DNA of 64,000 nt from Austropuccinia psidii. Lineage: Eukaryota > Basidiomycota > Pucciniomycetes > Pucciniales > Sphaerophragmiaceae. The translations under genes were made by a program, and so were the position numbers. The DNA lies in contig JALGQZ010000004.1 in assembly GCA_023105745.1 (NCBI GenBank), positions 61,807,112 through 61,871,111 of the forward strand, written 5' to 3'. The notes under the pieces were generated by a model. That model ran no database searches. It saw nothing but the letters and a program-made list of their open reading frames with translations, and had not been told where the DNA came from. Below are positions 47,187 to 59,399 of this stretch, piece after piece (positions within the stretch are counted from its first letter, which is position 1; each line of letters starts with the position of its first letter).

Positions 47187-49212
47187 TGTAAGGTTTGACT
47201 ATGAAACAATAAGTAAAAATTACTAATTGATTACTTATTGTACTCTGAATGTCCTTATAATTGAAATAAATAAGATTAAAAGAATAATAATAATAAAGAA
47301 ATATTATTATTATGGCGTAAAAATATTATATTATTAAATAAATATAATAATATAATTAATATTATATAAAATTATAATATTGTAAATAATATATTAATAT
47401 AAAATAATTAATATATTATAAAGCTCTTTATTATTGTTACCAACAAATAATAAAGGCGTAGAAAACTGTTTTTTATAAATAAAAAACAATTAATAACAAT
47501 AATATTACCAATATTAAAGTTATATATTAATATAAATAATATTTATATTAATTAAGAATTATTAAGAGTAATAATAAGAGAAAAATTATTATAATAAGAT
47601 GAAATAACCTACTTTTAACACTTGAAATAATAATTTTGAGATATTTTACGCCAAAAGAATATAATACAACTTTTTCAAATTGTATTTACAATAAAATAAA
47701 GAAAATTTACTAAATTTCTTGATTTTACGTGGAAATGAGTTTATAGAGAGATTTATGACAAAAACAATTAAAGAATTGATTTAATCACACAAAAGTAGTG
47801 ATTAATAATAAGATGGTCTTTGGTCTTTAATAATATAAGAGTTTTATATATAACGAATAAAGAAATTACCTTTTATTTAATTGATTTGATGTTTTTGATG
47901 CGTCTGAGGGGTAAATAGAGTAAAAAGAGCTCTATTTATAGTAAATACCTCCCTCCTAGAATCCAAAAGGCTTCTAGTAGACGTGTACTGATCATATCCA
48001 CTGGAATTGATCAATATTTTAAGGTTTGGAGATGATTACATCATTATCAAACCATATTCCATCATTATTACACCATTATTTAGAGTTATCACTATAACTC
48101 TAAAGTTGATGACATCAGAGGCTTGGAAGAACCCCAAATTTCGTGGATTTTATTAGTTTTAATCATAAAATAATAGTATTCACCAATTATATCACTCTTA
48201 AGACTGTTAAACTTAAATTAAGGTTACAGTGTGTGATCATAACTGCTCAAATTAAGCTCAAACTTTGATCCTCAATAACGTTTAAGATTTACACGCTACA
48301 GCATTTCAGAGAGTGAATTCTGACAGCCTGGAATAACCTTATTATGCTTCCAAGAGCTCTTCATTACATCATCAAAACTCTAATTTTGATGATTTTTCTT
48401 GTAACTCATCTTTTCTGTCGAAATTCAATATTTTAAACTCCAAACCTTGATTTCAGGGGGTTATACCCTGAATTTAATAATAAAAATTACATCATTCTTC
48501 ACGAATGAACTAGTAGAATCCAACTATATACCGTTTTCTAAGTTTGGAGCACTTTCACAACAAAGTGGTCAACAGCTCTGTTGATTTTTATCAATATTTC
48601 ATCATAGATTTTAACCTTGTTTATAATTTGTAAAATAAAGTTCATATCTGTGTTCTTACAGTAATTACGTGGTAGCTTTATTTTTGGTTCATCATTCTAT
48701 CATGTATAGTTTAGAAGATATTAGCTATGATCCTTGAATATATGCGTTGACCAAAAAAGTGCATATATTCAGGTTAATTCCTTAAGTATTAACATTGGAA
48801 ATTAGCTTATTAATTTTTTTATGTGTGGAGTTTCATGGGGAATCCACTGGTACAATTTATTTCACATGTTGTTTCATTAGCTCTTGAGATAAATAAGGTT
48901 TTATGGTTTTTATAAGGTATTATACTTTATAATTCCTTAAATATTGACTTTACAGATATGCCATAAAAATGGTATATGTGTATTTTTCCATGGGGAATCC
49001 AATGGTATAATCTATTTTACATGTTGATTCATTGGTTGTTAAGTTAAACCAATTTTTGTACCAATTTATGGTATTTTTTGTATATTTAAGTAATTATTCT
49101 TAATGTATAATTATTCTAAGTAATTTTAATATAATTATATTAAAGGTATAGTTTATTCTGAGTCTTTTTTTGTGACCTTATTGGGTATGTGGTCATATCT
49201 CAAAGGCTCACA
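47187..49212 (-). repeat. 5' LTR of element B (2026 bp)
   Basis: Plus-strand ends are TGTAAGG and GGCTCACA. It is almost the same length as the A (2027) and solo (2025) LTRs. Confidence 0.95.
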
Positions 49213-50170
49213 CTGACATACATCCAAAGATACTGTTCTAGAATCTGATTTACCCTCTCTGTCTTTCCATCAGTTTCTGGATGGTAAGCAGTTGACAGAT
49301 CTCTTGAAATCTTGAGCTGCTTACAAAGATTGGTCCAAAAGGGGACCTCTATCACTGACAATTCTTGAAGGAAGGCCATGCTTCAAAAAGATATTCTTGA
49401 TGAATAAATTGGGTAAATCTGGTGAAGTGATTGAAGAAATTGTTGGAATGAAAACCGCCATTTTTGAAAATCTGTCCACTATGACAAGGATTGAGTCAAA
49501 CGAATTGGACAGTGGCAATTGAGTGATGAAATACATTGAAAGACAAATCCAAGGGGAATTTGTAATTGGAAGAGGTTTGAGGAGTCCAAACTTCTTGTGG
49601 TGCATATTCTTGTTTCTTGAACACTGTTGACAGGATGAGACATAATACTTGATGAATTGAGTCATGCCAGATGAGTGAAAATACCGCTTAACAAGTCTCA
49701 GAGTCTTCTCTTGGCAAGGGTGTCCAGCTAGAGGAGAGTCATGACGCTTTTGAAGAATACTGAGTTGAATTGTGGGGTTGTTTGGGACCACCACCCAATC
49801 TTTGAATAGAAGAAGTTGGGAAGAGGAATCAAGAGAATAATCCTGAATGGATTGACCTTTGCCCAATTCTTGAAGGATACTTCTGTACTGAGAATCTTGC
49901 CATAGAGCCTTCAGAATTGAATCAATCAAATTTGAAAAGGATTCCACCTTGACTGCAAAATATCTTGAAGGATGGACTTCATCCTACTTGATGAGTGGTT
50001 GAAAGTTCATTGGATTCTTGCTGATGAAATCCTCCCCCCTCTCCGGGTAAACGTCGTCCCAAAGTGATAAGGCATCTGGGAGAGTAGCTAGTTGAGCTCT
50101 GCTGGGATAAGCTTGCGGCTGTCAAATGCAATGGGATGTTTTCCTGAGTCAGAGCCCTGACTCATTAAAA
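49213..50170 (-). pseudogene. RNase H end and integrase N-terminal half of element D
   Basis: The continuation of D on the right of element B. 49947-49321 is open and contains the integrase zinc region (HPCQEKTLRLVKRYFHSSGM, SSCQQCSRNK) and part of the core (ILVIVDRFSKMAVFIP, RIVSDRG). Beyond it, stops separate fragments of RNase H near 49970-50170. The catalytic core crosses the B insertion. Confidence 0.88.
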
Positions 50171-51116
50171 CACCCTAGGCATAATTGGATGCATTGGTCT
50201 CTACAATGGTGGGTAGAGAAGGTTTGAAGTGGGAAAGGATTGGAGCGGTGGTGAAGGCCTCTTTGAGTTGGTGAAACTGACTAAGAGCTTCCTCATTGAG
50301 GGGGAAACAGGAATATTTCTTGAGGAAACTGGTGAGTGAACTGATCTTCTTTGAATAATTCTTTATGAAACAGCGGTACAAGTTGGCAAAGCCAAGGAAT
50401 GATTGATGAGCCTTGAGGTTTCTTGGAGGTGGCCAATTGAGAATTGGCTGGACTTTTTCTTGGTCCATATTGAGGCCTTCAGAAGAAACAACATAACCAA
50501 GGTATTCCACACTAGAGACATGAAATAGGAACTTTGAAGCCTTAGCAAAAAGGTTATTGGCTCTGAGTCTGGAAAGAACAGTGGACACATGAGTGACATG
50601 TTCTTCCTCAGATTTGGAAAAGACCATAATGTCATCCAAATAAACAACAACATAAACATCAAGAAGATCTTGGAAAATATCATTGACATGATTCTGCAAA
50701 AAGAGGCAGGAGCATTGGTGAGCCCAAATGGCATAACTGCCATATTTAGTTCTGAAGCATGTCAAATGTTCATCACCCTCCTTGATTCTGAGCAGGTTAT
50801 ATGCACCACACAAATCAATCTTGGAGAAGATAGAAGAACCATTAAAAACATTGAGAAGCTGATTCATAGGAGGAACAGGATATTTCTTCTTCGTAGTAAC
50901 AGCATTGAGTTTGCAGTAATCAACACACAAAAGGAGGCCACCATCTTTCTTTTTTACAAATAGGACAGGTGCTCCTGTTGAAGAGGAGCTTGTCTGGATG
51001 AAATGTTTCTCTACATTCTCTGAAATGTAGGCCCTGAGTGTATCTGACCCTTGTTTGGATAAAGAGTAGATCACCCCAACTGGAGGTAGAGACCCCTCCA
51101 GCTCAATATGATGATC
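50171..51116 (-). pseudogene. Reverse transcriptase of element D
   Basis: An open frame of 299 codons (51074-50175) carries the RT blocks LFVKKKDGGLLLCVDYCKLN, the FSKIDLCGAYNLLRI block, VVYLDDIMVFSK (active site intact), LGYVVSSEGLNMD and FLGFANLYRCFI. A short frame change interrupts the NAPASF block near 50720-50750, where an extra codon set reads WAHQCSCLF. It is related to the RT of F and distinct from A/B/C. Confidence 0.9.
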
Positions 51117-51850
51117 TCAGGCACGCTGAGGAGGAAGTTTCTCTGCTTTCACCTTGGAAAATAAATCCAAATACTGGTGATAAGTAGAAGGAACCACCTT
51201 CATCATGGTTTCTATTTCTTCTGGCTCTTCCTCTTCATCCCACAGCTTCTCCAGGGAGTCATGATAAGATGAAGGAGGAAGGTCCGTATTCCCAAAGAAG
51301 AGATGAAGTGAAGATAAAGAATTATCTTCTCCAAAATCTTGAATCTCTTTGAAGACTTCATCTCCAGATAATGGTAATGACTGAGGGGAATTTATGGAAG
51401 GAATATGGACAGAAGATGGGAATGATGGTGTTCTAGAATCACCAACCAGAGCTGCACATGCTTTGGCAGAAGAAAAGTCATTATGGAAAGATTTAGGAGG
51501 ATCATAATAGTCCTTATGATCAGCATTAAAGGTGATCAGAAACTGCCTCCAATCAATAGAAGGATTAAAATGATTTAGAAAGTCAAAGCCCAATATGAGG
51601 TTTTCTCCCTTGGGAGTAACAATGACTAAAAAGTCCCATTCAAAGATTGGGAAGGAAGGAAGCTCAACCATATATCTAGTATGGTGAGTCACAAATAAGG
51701 AAGGGGACTCAGAGGAGTCCAAGATGATAAGAGCAATCTTCTCTGGAAGTTCTCACATAGTCAATGAGTACTTGTGAGCAAACTGCTTTGCAATGAATGT
51801 GTGTGTAGAACCAGAATAAATGAGAATACTGTAAACAACATCAGAAAGAG
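51117..51850 (-). pseudogene. Protease region of element D, catalytic aspartate lost
   Basis: Reads ILIYSGSTHTFIAKQF near 51825, where the DSG of the active site has become YSG (codon at 51818-51816). Then, in an open stretch from 51722, come ILGFDFLNHFNPSIDW and an acidic linker toward RT. One stop separates the two. Confidence 0.82.
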
Positions 51851-52330
51851 AAGAAAAAACAAAGAATTTGAGAGAATTCTTGACACCAGTATGTATAATG
51901 CACAATTGTGCTCTGGATGGAAAACATTGAAGACCATTGAACACAACATGATCTTCACTCAGGCTTTTCACTGGCTGGGAAAACTGCCTGAAGGTTGGGT
52001 AAGCTTGTTTTGAGGCCTTTTGAAACAAGACTCAAGACTATGCTTCCCACCACAATAAGTACACAATCCCTCCTTTCTTCTTCCTTCACTTTCAGAACCT
52101 CTCAACTTGAATTCCTTATTCAACAAGGAAGAATGGGCCTTGTCCCGCTTTTGAGAATGAAAATTCTTCTTCTTATGACTTGAGCTTGAAGAATTTGGAT
52201 GATGTGAGAAACTTGACTTTGAGGCTTCAGGCTTCTTCTCTTGATGATGATTCTTCTCCTTTTGCCTCTCATGGTACCTAGTATCAAGTTTCAGGCTGAC
52301 GTCCATTAAGTCTTGAAGAGAATCAATATT
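51851..52330 (-). pseudogene. gag C-terminus of element D, truncated
   Basis: Encodes LDTRYHERQKEKNHHQEKK, a basic low-complexity stretch and a single knuckle CTYCGGKHSLESC followed by FKRPQNKLTQPSG. Similarity to H and F gag ends abruptly at about 52330, so the rest of gag, the leader and the 5' LTR of D are missing. Confidence 0.85.
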
Positions 52331-53002
52331 TCACCAGGGCAAATCTTGTGTCAATTGTTGGCAATTTACTTCACGTCAAGCAAACGTAAAGCTCCCGTCA
52401 CACTCTGGTCTTACACCAAATCCTGTGACATCCACCGATATTGGTTCCCCTGTGCCTTCAACTGAGATTCCTCACCACCGGATCCTCCCTCAACAATCCA
52501 TAAGTTGGTAAAAATTACACAATACCCACCTTTTTCCACATGCACACATCAAAGAGGTCCTTCAGCCAGTCTTGATGTAGAGGGTGGGGTTTCACCTCAC
52601 CAGGTTATCCATGAAAGGACTCCACCTCCTCGGGATTGTCATTTTGCGGATGACACTGGTAGAGCCCGCTGCACAATACCACAGGTGCGGTGCAGTTGCA
52701 TTGGCATTTGTATGCGCGGGGGCGGGTGTGTAAGCATGTGCGTAAGGGCCGATTCCCCTTCCAATGTGACGATGGCACCGTTGGACATTTTGGATGCTGT
52801 GATAGGTGAGTGTGTGGGACATTTGATCGTTAAAATTGGCTTATTCATACTGTACCCAATGTCAAAATAGTAATTTCTTTGTGGCAATGTGAAATAATGG
52901 GCTTTGCTTGTCACAATGGCATGTCACATGTCACCAAATTTTGAGACGGTTATTTCACTAGCAAAATTGCTAATGAATCTGAGAGATTTGCATTTTTGTA
53001 GA
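52331..53002. other. Segment between D and the transposase gene, no gene seen
   Basis: GC-richer than the retroelements, with several CpG, particularly 52610-52780. The first part resembles 25150-25197 (GGCAAATCT..ACTTCACGT). ORFs on both strands (up to 121 codons) overlap each other and have no recognisable domain. Terminal repeats of the neighbouring DNA transposon might lie here, but none was identified. Confidence 0.4.
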
Positions 53003-56000
53003 CTAAGTATCATGAAATAATGGTTTTATCATTACAAGCAGTCCACATGACATAACCTTTTTATCATACAATCCAAAGTTACCTTCTATTTCTTCTTCAG
53101 ATATAATCATTTTTCCATCATCAAAACCAACAGCTTTATAAATATTGAGATGCGGCCAATCTGGTAAGAAATTCACATCAACCTTCAAAGTTTTTAATAT
53201 TAGAAAGTTATTGTTCAGCATGCAAGATGGCTCAGAAACTTTAAAAATGCTAGTAATAACACCAAAACATTGTGAGTTGCCCCTCAGAAACCATATCACA
53301 CGGTTGCTGACATTTTTGGATTCAGTTGAAAATATATTGTTCCCAATATTAATGTTTGAAACTGGAAAATACCAAGGTGAGACAATCCTTGAAGTGGGAT
53401 GACTTGTGGATTGTATGGTAGTGGCTAAGCTGATCCATTCAGCTATTTCCCTTGTGGAATGAAAATTTTGTAAGTACTCAACCAGGCAATCATAATTTTG
53501 TTGGCCGTGACGGGATGGTTTGTTATGTTTTTGGTGATTGAATGCGGCAGGTGGCTGTGATTCAAAAAGTTGTTTTATTTCAAATGGGACGGATGGAGAT
53601 TTCAGGAGAACAGAAAGTTTGGAACATCGACTGATATGTTGAAGTAAGGTTTTATCTAAATCATCTATTCAAAGTTGCAAGAAGTTAGTCTTATTCAGTT
53701 CATGTGTTTAATAAATGTCAATATATTGATCTTATTAATTGATTTACATATTTTGTTATTTGTTGGCATCTTTGCAAGTACTCCAATCAAGCGCTCATAA
53801 CCCCATGTGGCTGAGGATTGTGCTGGGCCCCAATGTTGGAAGAGTTCGAGAATATGATCAGCAAAATGATGATTTGGTTTGCTTTTCTGTTTTGGGAACA
53901 GGTGTTTATTGGAAAGGCGGAATTGTTTCCAATGTTCAGAAAATGCATTTGCATCATCAATTGAAACAGTCCAACTTGTGGCAATGTTGATAGCACTAAT
54001 CAAATGGAATGTATTCTTGGTTAGTTCATTCGCAAGTTCTTCTGATTGACCCATGTTTATTTGTGTGTTGGTGGATTTTTGTTCATCTAACAACATCTGT
54101 TGACTGAGCATTAAAAATGGAATATAGACCTTGTATAAGAGAGCCCATTAAGCGGCTTTCAAACTACCACGAGAGGGGCAACCCATTTTGCGGGGTACTC
54201 TTGTCCATGAAAAGGGAATTATGGTATCAGATATGATTTTTTGGAGATGCTCCAGAGCCTCACTCTTGATCTGGTGATCACTTGGTGCACTGATATCCAA
54301 TTCAGAGGGGATTTCAGAATTGGGGATGTAATCCGCATCAAATGAAGGAATCTCCGCAGAACCACTAGATGGATGTTGCATGTGAGGGGTGGGCATTGGG
54401 AGGTAGTTTTTTCGGGTGGAAGTAGTTGGGAGTGACTCATTCATTATTTTTGCTGCGTCTCTTCTCAGGGAGTGGGCCTCTCTCAATGTGATTTTATCAA
54501 GAGAGCTGTTGGAGGTCATGGAATCAGAGTCTGAAGTGTTGGTGTCATTGGATTTCCTGCAGGACCTGAAGTAAATTTTTGATTTGGACTCTGGAATGCA
54601 CAATTTGAAAGCTCCTTGATCCTTCAAAATTCCAAGTATTAAATTATGCATTATGTCAATATTAACCATTCTGGTTGCATCCCAATATGGAAAGTCTTCC
54701 AAAATTAAATATTGCACTCCATAATCAGAAAAAATTGCTTGTCTTTGTTGAGGGGATGCCCAAAGCCATTTCGCAATGGTTGATTTATGATTTTGGTATG
54801 AGCGCATGTAGTGAAATTGAGGACCAACTTCTTCAATTTGAGCTTTTTGAATAGTGCAAAAATTACAAAAGTGGTTTCCTGAATTATAAATAAATCCAGT
54901 AAGCTTGCGCATGGCAACCACATCCGCAATTGCTGTCAGGATGGAAACATGGATAAAGGATCCTGAAGCACCTGTTGAAGTTGGTGAAAAATGGTAACCT
55001 TGCCATAGCTCTTTGAGCTTCTTGATGAGTGGAATTAATAGGTAATTCAATTGAAGGGCAGTTGGCTCCTTTGGAGCAGGGATGATTCCTGCAACATAGA
55101 CATTCTCTTGCTTCAATCTTTTTCTTGGGGGGAGATTAAGACAAATGAGCATGATAGGTCCAATTCTGGCCAACCGGGTTGACTTTCCATGTGCATTAAA
55201 CCAGTCCACATAAATTGAGAAGGCCAATGCACCAGGAATGGACATGAATGGGGGGTCATGAATACTTCTACTGCAAGTGAAGCATCTACAGAAAAATCCA
55301 TCCCGAATGTCACATTTGGGGGAACCTTCGAGAGTTTGGGATTGTTGATGTTGATGCAGAATTTCCATAATTCCAGCCTGCTGGAGAAATATGGCAAGCC
55401 AATTTTTGAATGGTTGATAAATGAAATGTTTTGTTGGTATAATTTTTTTTGATGTTGGTTGTGTTTTGTGTGTGGGATTCAAATGAATTGATGAATTTTC
55501 CTAATGATTGTGTGCAAGGGGGATCATGATCATTTGGGTCATTATGGCGTTGACAGTGGGGTTGGTCAGTTGTGACAGATTCAGTAAGGCCATTAAGAAA
55601 GAAAAATTGAGGACAACATATATAGTATTGAATCACTGGCTCCAATTGGAGATGTTCAAATATGGTACTGAGATATTGAGGTATATGGAATGCAGGAGTG
55701 GGGGGACCACCTGTGCTTGAGATACTGAACTTTATAAGCAGGTTCAGGGAAGGGTTGAGAATGAGCGAAGCCCTGCAGGGTATATTATACCTTAATGATA
55801 GAATGGCAGATATTATCATTACAAGGTCTTGTAGGGGAGGGCTTTGACTGCCACTGTATGGTTTCTGTGCAGTTGAATTGAGACCCGCTGGAGTGGAAAA
55901 ATTGCTTTGGGTCAATTGTGAATAATCAGCTCGCAATATTTGATCCAATAGAATTTGTGGGCACTCAGATCCTAATGCAGAAGTAGGGATGTTTGGAAGA

Positions 56001-56161
56001 TATTTGGGTGCAATGGTTGATTTGAGCTTTTTAATGTGCTGTTTATATTGGAAAGGTGTGAAGGCAACTCCCTGCCTATCACCCTCAGCAGAAGAGTGTG
56101 TTTGGGTTGAGAAGTGTTGACACATGCATATATGCATTGAGGAATAGCGGCGGTTTGTCAT
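53003..56161 (-). pseudogene. KDZ/Plavaka-type transposase, decayed
   Basis: N-terminal segment 56161-55443, then a frame change at an A8 run (55450-55443) into 55442-53742, with an in-frame TAA at 54150-54148 between SRGSLKAA and WALLYKVY. A 77-nt intron (53741-53665, GTAAAT..AATAG) precedes a C-terminal exon to about 53003. Motifs typical of KDZ transposases: a C-x2-C pair (CNFC), FPYWDATRMVNIDIMHNLILGILK (the D-x-MHN signature), IPGALAFSIYVDWFNAHGK upstream and HHFADHILELFQHWGP..WGYERLIG downstream. These enzymes move DNA transposons by a DDE mechanism in the nucleus. The A8 indel and TAA imply loss of function. A fragment of a second copy is at 7349-8010. Confidence 0.75.
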
Positions 56162-57086
56162 TGTTGCAGGAATTGTGAGTAAGGTTGGTTTGTGTATAAA
56201 TATCTATGGTTGATGTGAAAGTCTTTGGGAGTATTATTAATTGGAAAAAAAATTAAATGATTATTTATGAAGGGGGAGATGATTTGAGCCATTTGAGAAT
56301 TTTATCCCATTTGTAATGGTGGCTGAGCTGCAGGTAATAAATTGTAACATGTCTCCACTGGATGGCCAAATTGGTTAGGAGTTTAATTGGGTAAATTGCA
56401 ATGCTGCTCAATGATCATACATATTCTCTTTTATTTACACATGGTGATACTCCAGTTTTGACCCTTGAAGGGTGTTCCATGAGGGATTTGTCAACATTGA
56501 ATTGAGGGGATTAACATTCAAACCATGTACGCTGGCACACCATCATACATGGTTCAAACCTTATTAAAGACATAACAATATAACTCTATTACATAAGCAT
56601 TTTGAGTGGAGCTAAAGTCTTGCTATTTGGTGTGAGTGCAGAGGGATTTTAATTGGTTGGAATGTGATTTGGATTTTCTTTCCTTTCTTGAAATGTTGAT
56701 GTCTCTTTTGTGGGTAAATCCTTCATGAGTATACCCCTTTACATATGTACAATGCTGTGGAATTTTGATGCATATATTGGCAGTTTGGATAATTCACAAA
56801 ATGTGACAATGGGGAGGGGGAAATTCTTATCAAATCTGATTACTTATGGACAATGGTTCCCCTTTGAGATCAAGGAAATATCACATTATATGCTGGTAGG
56901 CCGGGCAGGGTGGTTTCTGACAAAAGCGGAGGAGCTCAACAGGAGGCAGGGAGAATTCTCCTAAAAATAGTCTTATTAGACTTCCACGAGAGGCTTGGTT
57001 CCCACTTTTCATGAAATTTCTCTATTTTATCATAATACTGAGCTGTTTTATCAAGTTAAAAAATTTACTGTACTTTTTTAGCCCTT
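56162..57086. promoter_or_regulatory. Intergenic region between the divergent transposase and unknown gene
   Basis: This 925-bp spacer would hold both promoters. A 9-bp inverted repeat AACCATGTA/TACATGGTT (56522-56530, 56547-56555) lies about midway. No ORF with recognisable domain; the frame at 56710-56964 has no intron-compatible context. Confidence 0.4.
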
Positions 57087-59146
57087 ATGTCATCTTCCAA
57101 GCCATGTAAATCCCGTTCAGGTTTTGTTCATGACTCAGATAGTGAATCTAGCATAGAATATGTTCAAACAAAGTCACCATTGAGTCCCAACATTCCTCTC
57201 ACAGCCCCTATTGCATCCTCAATGAATGTATCAGGTCTTAACAGTGATGTGGGAAATCCAAAGGCTCCAACTTCAAGGACTTGGTCAATCCCAAATATTT
57301 CCGTCACTCCAATTCCCCCAAATCCCACTAATACACAAATGCATGTGTCTGAGGGGCCAGAAGGCAAACCTCAAATCTCATCAAAACCTTATCCCCAATC
57401 AAAATTTCCACGTGAGTTCCTCCTTAATCCTGGTCGGAATCCAGTTGCATCCCAGGATCCCTTTGGACGAAGTAAACAGCCAACCCTCAATATTCAATCA
57501 GGATCTCAGGTTCATGTGGGCAATAAAAAGCGGGTTAATGGTGGGTGACAAAAAAGACCATTGGAAAATGTAACTTGGAGTGGTCTGTTGGAGGGAAATC
57601 CAGGATTGACGCTTCATCAAAGTAAGTCATTTTGATGTTGGAGTATAAACGTTTTCACAATTTGATCTGTTTGTTTCATGGGTTAGATATGGCACCTAAA
57701 GGCAAGTCAGTCCAATCTCAGGAGCCAATTGAAGATCGTGAGTATGACCAGTCTTTATTAATGCTTCAATGTGTTAACTGACGATTTGCATGGCAGGTGA
57801 TGAACTTTATGCATCTTCACCTCTGGTCCATAAAGAGAAAGTCACTGGACATCATCATCCATATGCCTCCAAATCAAGAACGGGTCATGCCAGTTCATGA
57901 AGAGAAAAAATTGTGGATGATGAGGATGAGAACATGTCTCTGACTCAAAGTGAAAGAAATGATGAACCAAGGAGGGATGATTTCATGGTGCATGAGCCAG
58001 GCACTCAGTCAAATAGTGAGTTCACCCATCCTCAAATGGGCCTTTCCCAGAGTACTCTTGAACAATCCAAGGTCAGACAGCAAAAGAACCAGGCTTGTAA
58101 AGCTGACAATGTGGCAGAATGTGCAAGCCAGAAGGAGCAACAAAAATGGCTGAGAGCAGAAATTTCAGAGAATGTCCATGGAATGAGATCAGAAGTACAT
58201 GCCCATTTCCTATTCCTACTCAAAGTTAGGGATAAGGATTTTTCCTCACTACCAGAACCACCCAGCACAGAAGAGCGTGAAATTGCAATTCAAGTGGCTG
58301 GTCATCTCAAATATGTCCCCAAAGATTTTTTCAATGAGCCATCAACACAGGTTCAGTCTCAGGGTTTCCAAATCTACTGCAAAAATGAGCTCCACAAGCT
58401 GGGACTAAAGCGATTCACTTGAGACTGGGGTAGCTCATGGCAACATCCATTCAACGAGTTGATGTCTATGGTGTTTTACCATACATTCCATCTCACACTT
58501 GTCAGCACCAAGTATCATCACTACTGTTGGAACACGGATTATAATAACTATGGGGTCGTGACATCTTTAATGGAGCAATATTTCACTTATTTGAAAAGAG
58601 AATGGAAGTCTATTCAAAAGGATGCAGAGTATTTGGTAAAAAAGAAGGAGAATCAAAAGCTTGCAAAGATTTGTCAAAGGGTTAGTTACTGTATCTCTTC
58701 TTCATTGTGAACAAAGTCTGATGATAATCTACTTGATTATGTGCAGACCTGTGAGCCCCAGCATGAGTGGGCTGATACCGCTAAATTTCCCATTCTAGCA
58801 TCACAATTCAATGACCCTTGAGTATTCTCAGATACTGAGGAGGTACTGGAAAATGGCCTTCAAGTTTACCGCAAAGTGGGATGACACTGGCGCTCCCAGT
58901 TATTTAATGAATTGGTATTAAAAATGGATAGAGACACAGAGTTTTGTAATTGGATTAAAGAAAGGGTAAAAAAATATTGATAGATTGCCAGAAATACAAT
59001 CAACAGATGATGGTGATATTCTGGAAGGCCTAGAATTTCAGGTATTTGATCAAGATTGGCTCAAAAGCTGTAGTAAGATGCAGACTATTGCCCTCAAAAT
59101 ACTTTAAATGCCAGTTATTAGGCCAAATGGTGATGCTGTGAAATAA
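57087..59146 (+). pseudogene. Unknown multi-exon gene, main-frame stops all TGA
   Basis: Four exons are predicted: 57087-57621, 57687-57737, 57797-58680 and 58747 to about 59146. The introns (57622-57686, 57738-57796, 58681-58746; 59-66 nt) have standard GT..AG ends and keep frame. The protein has a Ser/Pro-rich N-terminus, an acidic/polar middle, and a better-structured C-terminal half (TEEREIAIQVAGHLKYVPKDFF, the DWGSSWQHPFNELMSMVFYHTF block, YNNYGVVTSLMEQYFTYLKREW). In-frame TGA codons lie at 57546, 57898, 58420, 58819 and 58882; the one at 58420 replaces a likely Trp. A frame change sits at the A7 run 58968-58974, and a TAA at 59104 follows. The domain family was not recognised. I recall similar rust-fungus unknowns. 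A DNA-transposon accessory protein is possible. Confidence 0.6.
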
Positions 59147-59399
59147 CTTAGTAATATAAATGTATAGAACCACTACAAATTAACATTTTGTGAATTATTT
59201 GTGCAGGTGTAATAAAATCTGATTATTATTTCTTAAAGATGCAACAACTTGTTAAATATGTCAGAATATAGACAATATGAATTGGAATGTATCACCATCT
59301 GCCTTAGAAATAAGACTCTATTGCTCATTTTCATTGAGGAAATATTGAAGGAGTTCAATACAGCTCATGGTGTTCATAATTGTGGACCTGTGCTGGGGT
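59147..59399. other. Spacer between convergent genes
   Basis: About 250 bp of AT-rich sequence between the end of the unknown gene (plus) and the decayed end of the SNF2 gene (minus). Nothing recognised. Confidence 0.4.

Larger units (their letters stand above)
28838..49212 (-). mobile_element. Ty3/gypsy LTR retrotransposon B, interrupted by element C
   Basis: A minus-strand element of the A family with LTRs of 2012 bp (left, 3') and 2026 bp (right, 5'). It inserted into the integrase gene of D. The flanks are CTGAA (28833-28837) and CTGAC (49213-49217); the uninterrupted D sequence, judged from F, indicates CTGAC duplicated with one later substitution. Without C the element is about 10.7 kb. 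It carries a gag-pol ORF with one 1-bp deletion and an overlapping ORF1. The LTRs differ by a 14-bp deletion and scattered substitutions, so it is older than C. Confidence 0.95.

Noticed and set aside
52505..52914. Opposing ORFs of 76-121 codons in the CpG-containing spacer
   Set aside because: Both strands are open over the same stretch and neither shows a motif; open frames alone are not evidence here.
56547..56560. GGTTCAAACC resembling a tRNA B box
   Set aside because: No A box at the right distance and no cloverleaf could be folded around it.
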